DNA from: an uncultured Erythrobacter sp.
GTDB lineage: Bacteria > Pseudomonadota > Alphaproteobacteria > Sphingomonadales > Sphingomonadaceae
Assembly (NCBI RefSeq): GCF_947492365.1
Contig: NZ_CANLMB010000001.1
Span: 682,001 to 746,000, forward strand
Reading direction: 5' to 3'
DNA length: 64,000 bases
A model generated the notes under the pieces. It was not told the DNA's origin. It saw only the letters and a program-made list of their open reading frames with translations, and ran no database searches. The translations under genes and the position numbers were made by a program. Shown here piece by piece: positions 54,290 through 64,000 of this stretch (positions within the stretch are counted from its first letter, which is position 1; each line of letters begins with the position of its first letter).

Positions 54290-56169
54290 AGCTGGTCCAC
54301 GACATGATGCCCGCAAGTGCGCACCGGCCCGATATTGAGGGGTTGCGCGCGGTTGCTGTCATCGCTGTCCTGCTGTTCCACCTGCAATTGAGCGTCTTTG
54401 GCGGCGGCTATATCGGGGTGGACGTCTTCTTCGTCATCTCCGGCTTTCTGATCGGCGGGATTGTTGTGCGCGAGGCAGGGGAGGGGCGCTTTCGCTTCTC
54501 CGACTATCTCACACGCCGCGTGAAGCGGATTGTGCCGGTGATGCTAGTGGTGCTTGCCGCCGTGACAATCGCCGCCTGCACGCTGCTGCTGCCGTCCGAA
54601 CTGGTCGGCTATGCGTGGAGCCTCGGCTTCTCGGCGCTGTTCCTCGGCAATTTCCATTTCTGGTTGCATCGCGGTGCCTATGCCGAGAGCGAGCACGAGG
54701 TGCTGCTACATATGTGGACGCTGGGGGTGGAGGGGCAGTTCTACATCCTGCTGCCGCTGATCGTGCTGGGCCTGATGAAGCTGGGGCGCAGCGGCATGTG
54801 GTTCGGCCTTGTCGTATTGGCACTCGCTTCTGCGGCGGCATCGCTGCTCTATCCTTCGGCGAGCTTCTACACCTTGCCTGCGCGGCTCTGGGAGTTTCTG
54901 CTCGGCATGATGGTGGCGATCACGCCGCTGCCTTTTCTGGCCGCGCGCTGGGTGAGGGAGGGGCTGGCGCTCATCGGCCTCGCGCTGATCCTCTACGCGG
55001 CGGTGATGTTCGACAGCGCCACGCCGTTCCCCGGCTGGCGCGCGGCGATCCCATGCGCAGGCGCGGCGGCGATTATCGCGGCGGGGAGTGCCGGTTCGTC
55101 GCTGGTGGGCAGCGTCCTGCAATTTGCGCCTGTGCGGCTTATCGGCAAGATATCCTACTCGCTCTATCTCTGGCATTGGCCGGTGATTGTGCTGCTCTTG
55201 CTCGGCCTGCCTGCGGGCGAGCTGACATGGCAGATGCAGGTCACGGCAGTCGTGCTGTCCTTCGGCCTGTCAGTGCTCAGCTGGCGCTATATCGAGGAGC
55301 CGTTCCGAGGGCGCAGCTTCGCGTCGCGGCCAGTCCTGCTGGCGAGCGGAGGGGTAACGGCGGGGCTGGTGGCGGTCGCCCTGCTGCTCACTTTCTCGAA
55401 TGGCTGGCCGCTGCGCTTCTCAGAGCGAGGGCAAGAGATCGCGAGCTTTATCGACTACCCGCATGACGAAGTGTTCCGGTCGGGCACCTGTTTCATCCAC
55501 CACCGCAGCCAGAGTTTCGACCCGCAAGCCTGTCTGGTGGAGGAAGAAGGCAAGCCGAATGTGCTTCTGATGGGGGACAGCCACGCCGCGCATCTTGCAC
55601 CAGGTATGGCCAAGGCCTTTCCCGGCAGCGCGATCAGTCAGGTCACGGCTGCGGGATGCCGCCCGGTGCTGGAGCCGCCTTCGGGCGACTACACGTTCTG
55701 CTCCGAGTTAATTGCCGGCGCCTATGACATGCAGCTCAAGGCCGGTACTTACGACCTGATCGTGCTCGCCGGGAGATGGGAGGAAGGGGACTTGCCCGAT
55801 CTTGCAGACACTTTGCGCGTGCTGCGCGAGGGAGGGCACGAAGTGCTTGTGGTCGGCCCCGCAGCGGAATGGTCGCAATTCGTGCCGCGTTTGCTGGCTC
55901 TCACGCATGAGCGCGGTGCCGGGTCGGATTTGCCCGACCGTTTGCATATGGCCGAACGCGCAGCGCTTGATGATCGGATGGCCATCCTCGTAGCAAGCGA
56001 AGGTGCGGATTACTTTTCCATCCACAACGTCCAGTGCGAGCCGAAATGCATTTACTTCGGCGCAAACCGCGATCCATTGGTGGTCGATAACAGCCACTTT
56101 ACCCACGAAGCGAGCGAACTATTTGCCGGAGAGATCGAGCATCCTGCGCTGGTGCGGTCGACGAACTGA
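54286..56169 (+). CDS. OafA-type acyltransferase with C-terminal SGNH domain
   Basis: A 627-residue envelope O-acyltransferase. The N-terminal acyltransferase-3 domain (about residues 10-340) has RPDIEGLRAVAVIAVLLFHLQL with the catalytic-type His, GGGYIGVDVFFVISGFLIGGIV and about ten membrane helices. The C-terminal periplasmic SGNH domain has VLLMGDSHAAHLAPGMAKAF (GDSH block) and a terminal DNSHFTHEASELF (Asp/His block). Acetylation of exopolysaccharide or LPS is likely. Its GTG overlaps the serB stop by 4 bases; ATG 54304 is an alternative. Confidence 0.9.
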   Translation: MKLVHDMMPASAHRPDIEGLRAVAVIAVLLFHLQLSVFGGGYIGVDVFFVISGFLIGGIVVREAGEGRFRFSDYLTRRVKRIVPVMLVVLAAVTIAACTLLLPSELVGYAWSLGFSALFLGNFHFWLHRGAYAESEHEVLLHMWTLGVEGQFYILLPLIVLGLMKLGRSGMWFGLVVLALASAAASLLYPSASFYTLPARLWEFLLGMMVAITPLPFLAARWVREGLALIGLALILYAAVMFDSATPFPGWRAAIPCAGAAAIIAAGSAGSSLVGSVLQFAPVRLIGKISYSLYLWHWPVIVLLLLGLPAGELTWQMQVTAVVLSFGLSVLSWRYIEEPFRGRSFASRPVLLASGGVTAGLVAVALLLTFSNGWPLRFSERGQEIASFIDYPHDEVFRSGTCFIHHRSQSFDPQACLVEEEGKPNVLLMGDSHAAHLAPGMAKAFPGSAISQVTAAGCRPVLEPPSGDYTFCSELIAGAYDMQLKAGTYDLIVLAGRWEEGDLPDLADTLRVLREGGHEVLVVGPAAEWSQFVPRLLALTHERGAGSDLPDRLHMAERAALDDRMAILVASEGADYFSIHNVQCEPKCIYFGANRDPLVVDNSHFTHEASELFAGEIEHPALVRSTN

Positions 56170-56227
56170 GAGGCTTTTGCGACGGGCAGAGCAAAAAAGG
56201 TTTTGATTTCGAACCTAAGGCGCTTAT

Positions 56228-56241
56228 TTACACAAATGTAA
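56228..56241. promoter_or_regulatory. Operator-like dyad upstream of first Coq4-family gene
   Basis: TTACA-CAAA-TGTAA, a 5-bp inverted repeat with 4-base spacer, 61 bases before the start at 56303. A closely similar site lies before the second Coq4-family gene (57903-57916). Probably bound by a TetR-type repressor. Confidence 0.6.
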
Positions 56242-56302
56242 GTAACTGATGCCATCTGGTATCCGAACCCCGAAAACCCTCTCGACTTTCAGAGCCCCGA
56301 CC

Positions 56303-57136
56303 ATGATCAACCCTTCCGACTATTCCGCTCTTTTCGCCAAAGACGGCACCGTTGTGCGACACGCTGATCGCCCTACGCCGCGCTATTCGCTGCCGCGTGC
56401 GATCAAGAATTTTCGTCTGCTGATGAAGGACAAGGAAGACACAAGTCTCGTCTTCAAGATCTACGAATCGCTTCCATCCAAGCAGTTCATGCCGCGCGTT
56501 GCCGCGTTGGGCCTGTCGGAGCGCGGCGAAGATCTGCGCCGAACGGAGCCGAGCCTGCCGGAAATCCTCGACGATCACGCCGAGCTTCGCAAAACCCCCA
56601 AGGGCAGCCTCGCGCATGCCTATTGCGACTTTATGGAAAGCGAAGGCCTGACCGCAGCTGGCTTGGTTGCCGAAGCGGAAAGCCTCGGCCGTCCGAAGTA
56701 TGACGATCTGGTTCAGTGGTATGGCGATCGCTCACGCGACACGCATGACCTGTTCCACGTTCTCACCGGCTATGGCCGTGATGCGCTGGGCGAACAGTGC
56801 GTGCTGCTGTTCACCCACGGCCAGTCTCCCAGTCAGGGTCACTTGCTGATCGGTTGGGCGGGCTCTGCCAATATCAAGTCGATGGTGCGGGGCAGCAAGG
56901 CTCCGGTCATGGGCGCCGCGCTGCAGGCCAAGCGCACCGGCAAAGGCGCACCGCAATTGATCGATCAGCCGATCCGCGAGCTATTGAAACAGCCGTTTGA
57001 CGATGTGCGCCGCGCGCTCAATATCCCTGAGCCGACCCAATATCAGGAATGCCACCGCATCTGGAAAGCCGAAGGGATCGACCCCTATGATCTGCTTGCC
57101 AGCGAGAAGAGTCAGGGCGAAGCACTCGCAGCGTAG
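56303..57136 (+). CDS. Coq4-family protein, paralogue 1
   Basis: A 277-residue homologue of Coq4, which takes part in ubiquinone assembly and head-group C1 decarboxylation in other organisms. The Zn motif HDxxH-x11-E is intact: HDLFHVLTGYGRDALGE, first His near residue 148. SLPRAIKNFRLLMKDKEDTSLVFKIYESL at the N-terminus aligns with the second paralogue at 57963. ATG 56303 is preferred over ATG 56249, since the latter is only 7 bases after the dyad and adds unconserved residues. It converges with the nitroreductase gene with an 8-base gap. Confidence 0.82.
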   Translation: MINPSDYSALFAKDGTVVRHADRPTPRYSLPRAIKNFRLLMKDKEDTSLVFKIYESLPSKQFMPRVAALGLSERGEDLRRTEPSLPEILDDHAELRKTPKGSLAHAYCDFMESEGLTAAGLVAEAESLGRPKYDDLVQWYGDRSRDTHDLFHVLTGYGRDALGEQCVLLFTHGQSPSQGHLLIGWAGSANIKSMVRGSKAPVMGAALQAKRTGKGAPQLIDQPIRELLKQPFDDVRRALNIPEPTQYQECHRIWKAEGIDPYDLLASEKSQGEALAA

Positions 57137-57144
57137 TCTGGCGC

Positions 57145-57831
57145 TCAGAGCCAGGTTGCGATCTGGCTCAGCGGCTTTTTCTTGAGAGCGTGGGCGGGCA
57201 CAGTCGCGTCTTTTGTCGGTCGGCCCACAACCACGATCATCAAGGGCTTCTCCCATTCGGGCCTTTCGCAAGCCTCACGTAGGAATCCCATGGGGGAGGG
57301 CGTGTGGGTGAGCGTCGCCAAACCGGCTTCGTGCAAGGTCGCAATCAGCATCCCGCAGGCAATCCCGACGCTTTCATTGACGTAATAATTCTGCGTCTTA
57401 CCGTCTTCCTCGATCCCGCCTTTGCGCTGGGCAAAGACGACGATGAGAAAGGGTGCGGTTTCGAGGAAAGGCTTGTCTTCGTCTGTGCCCAACTCCCTTA
57501 GCGCGCCGAGCCATTCATCGCTGGCCTTGGGATTGTCTCCGTCAGAGCCGTAGAACCGCCGCTCCTCGGCTTCGGCGGCTTCGCGGATCGCGCGCTTCTT
57601 TTCCGGTGAAGCGACTACGGCGAAATGCCATGGCTGGTGGTTTGCCCCGTTGGGAGCAGTGCCAGCGGCCTCGATTGCAGCTTCGATGGCTTCGCGCGGA
57701 ACCGGCTCATCGGAGAAGTAGCGGCAGGTGCGCCTTTCTTTCAGCCGGTCGCGCAAGCCTCGCGCACGCGCAACGCTTTCATCATCGGGCAGGGGATTGA
57801 GCGAATAGGGAATAGTTTCGTGTTCACGCAT
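57145..57831 (-). CDS. Nitroreductase-family, iodotyrosine deiodinase-like flavoenzyme
   Basis: A 228-residue FMN enzyme. RRTCRYFSDEPVPREAIEAAIEAAGTAPNGANHQPWHFAVV and the lid-like REAAEAEERRFYG match the IYD branch (reductive dehalogenases of halotyrosines) better than classical nitroreductases; LIATLHEAGLATLTHTPSPMGFL and MIVVVGRPTKDATVP complete the fold. It lies between the two Coq4 paralogues and diverges from the second, sharing its 131-bp promoter region. Natural substrate in bacteria is not established. Confidence 0.82.
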   Translation of the reverse strand: MREHETIPYSLNPLPDDESVARARGLRDRLKERRTCRYFSDEPVPREAIEAAIEAAGTAPNGANHQPWHFAVVASPEKKRAIREAAEAEERRFYGSDGDNPKASDEWLGALRELGTDEDKPFLETAPFLIVVFAQRKGGIEEDGKTQNYYVNESVGIACGMLIATLHEAGLATLTHTPSPMGFLREACERPEWEKPLMIVVVGRPTKDATVPAHALKKKPLSQIATWL

Positions 57832-57891
57832 AATTATTCCTATGGGCAGATAGTTTGCGAAAGTGAAGAGTGACCTTACGGCAAAGCCCGC

Positions 57892-57943
57892 TTGACACCT
57901 ACTGACATGAATGTAAGTTTCAATTCATGAACTCAATTTGAGT
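57892..57943. promoter_or_regulatory. Shared promoter/operator region of nitroreductase and Coq4 paralogue 2
   Basis: Contains TTGACA (57892-57897) with TAAGTT 16 bases later as a possible promoter for the plus strand, overlapped by the dyad TGACA-TGAA-TGTAA (57903-57916), a one-mismatch variant of the site at 56228. A second perfect dyad ACTCAA-T-TTGAGT follows at 57931-57943. Two different operators in one divergent promoter suggest two regulators. Confidence 0.58.
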
Positions 57944-57962
57944 CGCCTGTACGGAGGAACCG

Positions 57963-58756
57963 ATGGCGTATCTTGATCTACCGATTGTTACCGAAGACCG
58001 CGATCTGGCCGGTTTCCGTCCGATCAAGGCATTGCGACACTTCCGCAAGCTCGTCGCTGACAAGGAAGACACCAAACAGGTGTTCTTCATCATTGAGGCG
58101 TTGAGCGGCAACCAGATCCGCTATCAGGCCGAAGAATTCATCGCCACGCCCGAAGCGCGCAACATGATGGAGCGCGAAGATACGCTCGCCATCGCCGATA
58201 TGCTCGACGATCATGACCGCTGGGCCGATTGCGCCCCCAACAGCGTCGCGCAGCACTATATGCGTTTCATGAAGCGCGAGGGGCTGACGGCGAACGGGCT
58301 CGTCGATGAAAGCTATGCTTGGCGGCCGCGTGAAGAGCGGCCCAATGACCAGCTCGAATGGTATCTCAACCGGCTGCGCGATACGCATGACCTTTTCCAC
58401 GTGCTCACCACCTATGGCCGCGATGCGCTGGGTGAGGCGGCATTGCTGGGCTTCTCCTACGAGCAGAACCACAATCTCGGTGTGAAGTTCATCGCCTATG
58501 CCGGTGCGCGCCAGATCAAGAAGACCACCCAGACCAAGGCCCCGCTCTATGCGGCGGTCAAGGAAGGGCGGCGGCTCGGCAAAGCGGCACTCAAGCTGGC
58601 GCATATGGATGTCGAAGCGGTGATGCGCGAGGATATCGACGCGGCGCGCAAACGCCTGAATATCGGCGTGCCGGTAATCTATCGCCAGTGTCTCGCGCAG
58701 CTGGAGTCCGAAGGCTTTGCCGAGAGCGATCTTGGCCTGACCGACATGCAAGCTGC

Positions 58757-58760
<4 letters not shown>
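57963..58760 (+). CDS. Coq4-family protein, paralogue 2
   Basis: A 265-residue Coq4-like protein with the intact Zn motif HDLFHVLTTYGRDALGE (first His near residue 142). The start MAYLDLPIVTEDRDLAGFRPIKALRHFRKLVADKEDTKQVFFIIEAL is preceded by GGAGG 6 bases upstream. Similarity to the gene at 56303 covers the full length. If one copy serves ubiquinone synthesis, the other may have a related decarboxylase role; both keep the metal ligands. Its stop overlaps DUF3052 by 4 bases. Confidence 0.84.
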
Positions 58761-61751
<2,991 letters not shown>

Positions 61752-61767
61752 GGGCGAAGCCCATAAG

Positions 61768-62442
61768 TCAGAGGCTCGCTGCCGCCAACCCGCCACGTTG
61801 CGTGAAATAGCGGTTCTCCCCGACCCACACTGCAAAACCGGTCGCAACAGCGAAGGCAAACAGGGATGTGAGGTAGAGGGTGATGTTCGCCTCGCTCGGC
61901 GGCGGGCCGAACCAGTTGATCGCCTGAAACGCCAATAGCACGCTGATCAGGATCATCGGCTGCGCCGCCGGCCCGCGCGATTTGCGCATGTAATAGATAA
62001 AGGCTGCCAGCGTGATCCCGATCTCCAGCGGCATGGCAACCTCGGGAAAGTTCCAGAGGCCAAGGCCGTAAGTGTGCTCTCCGCCTGCAATAGTAAGGTC
62101 AGGGGCATGCGTGACCCAGTCGAGCACCCAGTGCGAGGCCACCACCAAAGCCGCAAGCAATCCTCCCAGAGTGTCGCGGTGCCAGATGGCGATCACTATA
62201 CCAAAGGCCAGCGCCCATGCTGCCGTGCCCGCCAGACTGTGCGTGTAGGGCATGAAATAGAGGTCAAACGGCACCATCTGGGTAAAGCCCGGCACGATCC
62301 GCAATTTCTCCACACCTATGATGGCGAGGCCGAAAAACGCCCAGTCGACCAGCTGCGCAGCGATGAAATAGGTGCCGAGCTTGGGTCCGCGCGAATAGGC
62401 GGCTGCGGCGACAAAGGCTGGCGCGAAATGGCCGATAAACAT
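61768..62442 (-). CDS. Multi-helix membrane protein (YdjM-like metal-dependent hydrolase fold possible)
   Basis: A 224-residue protein with six or seven hydrophobic helices. [41 protein letters not shown] has His and Asp at positions typical of membrane-bound YdjM/DUF457 proteins, and [18 protein letters not shown] and [15 protein letters not shown] add conserved His/Asp. The function is unknown. It ends 16 bases before the purL start. Confidence 0.75.
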   Translation of the reverse strand: MFIGHFAPAFVAAAAYSRGPKLGTYFIAAQLVDWAFFGLAIIGVEKLRIVPGFTQMVPFDLYFMPYTHSLAGTAAWALAFGIVIAIWHRDTLGGLLAALVVASHWVLDWVTHAPDLTIAGGEHTYGLGLWNFPEVAMPLEIGITLAAFIYYMRKSRGPAAQPMILISVLLAFQAINWFGPPPSEANITLYLTSLFAFAVATGFAVWVGENRYFTQRGGLAAASL

Positions 62443-62489
62443 GAAAGTGTCCCCGTTGGTCGCCTTTGCGGCGTTTCTTGCTTTTGCGC

Positions 62490-62894
62490 TTACTTGCCGA
62501 ATCGAAGCGCGATTAACGTAGCTAACGCGCTCGCCGTGCCCGTGGCAAACGCGCCCCACGCAATGTCTACGATTGTGACATAAGTCGCCCACACCTTGAA
62601 CACCGCCTGGCTGGTCAGGTCAAAGGTTGCATAGCACAGTGCCCCCAGCAAAATGCCGTTGATAAGCGCTGTTCGAACGCTGCCGCTCTGCAAGCCCGGC
62701 CTAACGGCAAACCACAAGGTTCCCGCCAGGTAGATAAAGTAGAACGCCGCCGCCGCGCCTGCGTTGAAATTCTCAGCCATCAGCTCGCCGATATTGGGCT
62801 CGTAGAGATTGGGACCGGCCCAATTGAGCCACATTGCGTCGAGCGCGCCGAATATCACCGCTGCCGATAGTGCCGCGATCACCCATTGCTTCAT
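62490..62894 (-). CDS. DUF2177 family membrane protein
   Basis: A 134-residue protein with four helices; ALDAMWLNWAGPNLYEPNIGELMAENFNAGAAAAFYFIYLAGTLWFAV and GALCYATFDLTSQAVFKVW match the DUF2177 pattern (Asp-Trp-Leu near the first helix, YATFDLTNxA). Function unknown. It precedes the 61768 gene on the same strand by 47 bases. Upstream, 62895-63008 separates it from divergent xseB. Confidence 0.86.
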   Translation of the reverse strand: MKQWVIAALSAAVIFGALDAMWLNWAGPNLYEPNIGELMAENFNAGAAAAFYFIYLAGTLWFAVRPGLQSGSVRTALINGILLGALCYATFDLTSQAVFKVWATYVTIVDIAWGAFATGTASALATLIALRFGK

Positions 62895-63008
62895 TGTCTG
62901 TCCCCTCAAGCGGCTGCTCAGCGCCCGCTGTGTTCCACGCGATTAGTGGTGGCTCTGCCCGCTGCGCAGCCTTGACCGCGCACCCGCGCAGCGTCAATGC
63001 TCGCTCTC

Positions 63009-63266
63009 ATGAATGAAGCATCCGAACCACCGCCAATCGAGCAGATGAGCTTTGAGCAGGCGCTTCGTGCGCTGGAGGAGATCGTAACCCAGCTCGAACG
63101 CGGCGATGTCCCACTCGACCAGTCAATCTCGCTTTACGAGCGCGGCGAGAAGCTGCGCGCGGCGTGTCAGGACCGGCTCGATTCGGCGCAGGCGCGGATT
63201 GAGAAGATTGTGGCCGGTGCGGACGGTTCGCCCACCGGCATTGCGCCGCTCGACGGAGGCAGCTGA
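63009..63266 (+). CDS. xseB: Exodeoxyribonuclease VII small subunit
   Basis: An 85-residue subunit with the XseB motif MSFEQALRALEEIVTQLERGDVPLDQSISLYERGEKLRAACQDRLDSAQARIEKI. It binds XseA to form the ssDNA exonuclease. ATG 63009 is preferred; ATG 62997 in the same frame is also possible. It ends 1 base before the polyprenyl synthase start, the usual xseB-ispA arrangement. Confidence 0.94.
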   Translation: MNEASEPPPIEQMSFEQALRALEEIVTQLERGDVPLDQSISLYERGEKLRAACQDRLDSAQARIEKIVAGADGSPTGIAPLDGGS

Positions 63267-63267
63267 G

Positions 63268-64000
63268 GTGAATGTCGTCGGGATCGATGGCGATGCGCTC
63301 GGCGACAGCCTGAAACGGGTCCAGCGCGAGGTGGATTCGGTGTTCGACGCCGAATTGCCTTTGCCATCGGACACCAGCGCGCGACTGGTCGAGGCGATGC
63401 GCTATGCCGCAATCGGCGGCGGCAAAAGGGTGCGCCCGCTGCTCGTCGTGAGCACTGCCGAACTGTTTGGAGTCGACCGCGATGCGGCGCTTCGTGCAGG
63501 CGCGGCGGTTGAGGCGATCCATGTCTATTCGCTGATCCATGACGATCTGCCCTGCATGGATGATGACGACCTGCGCCACGGCAAGCCGACCGTTCACAAG
63601 GCCTATGACGAGGCAACCGCCGTCCTGGCAGGCGATGCGCTCCACGCGCTGGCTTTTGAAATTCTCGCCGACAATGACACCAGCGCAGATCCCTTTGTCC
63701 GTAGCGAGCTGATCGCCACGCTTGGCACTGCCAGCGGGATGAAGGGCATGGCGGGCGGCCAGATGATGGACATGGTCGCGGATGAGGAGGGGGTCGAATA
63801 CGATCTGCGCTCGATCACGCGGCTCCAGCAGCTGAAAACCGGCGCATTGCTCGCCGCATCAGTAGAGATGGGCGCTGTGCTGGGCAGGGTTCCTCCAGAG
63901 GGCCGCGCGCATCTCAGAGCCTATGCCCGCGATATCGGCCTCGCCTTCCAGATTGCCGACGACCTACTCGACGTGACAGGTGACGCGGACAAAGCGGGCA
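63268..64000 (+). CDS. ispA: Farnesyl diphosphate synthase family protein (cut by window end)
   Basis: A prenyltransferase condensing isopentenyl diphosphate with allylic diphosphates to FPP/GPP. 244 residues are visible of roughly 300. The GTG start follows GAG just after the xseB stop. The first aspartate-rich motif is DDLPCMDDDDLRHGKPTVHK, preceded by AIGGGKRVRPLL and followed by KTGALLAASVEMGAVLG and FQIADDLLD, the second aspartate-rich motif, before the window ends. Confidence 0.93.
   Translation, partial: MNVVGIDGDALGDSLKRVQREVDSVFDAELPLPSDTSARLVEAMRYAAIGGGKRVRPLLVVSTAELFGVDRDAALRAGAAVEAIHVYSLIHDDLPCMDDDDLRHGKPTVHKAYDEATAVLAGDALHALAFEILADNDTSADPFVRSELIATLGTASGMKGMAGGQMMDMVADEEGVEYDLRSITRLQQLKTGALLAASVEMGAVLGRVPPEGRAHLRAYARDIGLAFQIADDLLDVTGDADKAG

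Overview
The window is one contiguous, GC-rich, gene-dense chromosomal segment from an alphaproteobacterium, most likely Sphingomonadales and probably Erythrobacteraceae. This rests on protein character read by eye: a long-form isocitrate lyase beside a ScfR/RamB-type regulator, split imuA-imuB and dnaE2, Coq4-family proteins, DUF3052, DUF6122 and DUF2177 proteins, and two LexA sites of the alphaproteobacterial direct-repeat form GAAC-N7-GAAC. No database search was possible. I see no transposase, prophage, CRISPR array or rRNA. There are two tRNAs (Leu-CAA and Glu-TTC). The last gene, a polyprenyl diphosphate synthase, runs off the right edge.

Layout. 0.2-9.8 kb: EF-P, an inositol monophosphatase homologue, tRNA-Leu, a zinc alcohol dehydrogenase, an SLC13-type permease, an exported M20 amidohydrolase, then isocitrate lyase divergent from its probable regulator. 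9.9-16.3 kb: an overlapping operon of EpsB-type sugar transferase, PrsK kinase, PrsR sigma-54 activator and a TPR lipoprotein, which is the regulatory and glycan arm of an exosortase/PEP-CTERM system without the exosortase. 16.3-19.7 kb: two sodium-coupled transporters around panB. 19.7-27 kb: SOS mutagenesis genes imuA-imuB and dnaE2, separated by a PilZ gene and an antisense lipoprotein gene, each half with its own LexA box. 27.8-34 kb: phoR-pstC-pstA-pstB-phoU-phoB with no pstS. 34-38 kb: tRNA-Glu, recJ, a flavodoxin-like protein, and a two-gene unit ending in an AHH-family HNH/EndoVII nuclease.

38-53.4 kb carries branched-chain amino acid synthesis on the minus strand: leuA (followed by DUF924, a ferritin-like protein and GtrA) and ilvB-ilvH-(exported protein)-ilvC-(DUF4329). 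Both groups are preceded by a short ORF full of the relevant amino acid codons and by competing RNA hairpins, which looks like classical transcription attenuation: MAIVLIVVETG before ilvB and MTFGNAALLLRLIRPWAV before leuA. lldD, an I78-type inhibitor lipoprotein, a YHS lipoprotein and a small Ala/Cys-rich exported protein lie between. 53.4-64 kb: miaA and serB diverge from overlapping start codons, then an SGNH acyltransferase, two Coq4-family paralogues around an iodotyrosine-deiodinase-like nitroreductase with a shared operator-like dyad, a purL operon, small membrane proteins, and xseB-ispA.

The observations I consider most worth checking are the two attenuators, a nearly identical 25-bp dyad upstream of two unrelated amidohydrolase genes (4.9 and 40.3 kb), the shared dyad of the Coq4 paralogues, the split LexA-boxed mutasome, the AHH nuclease gene pair, and a possible small transcript with three phased repeats at 47.5-47.7 kb.
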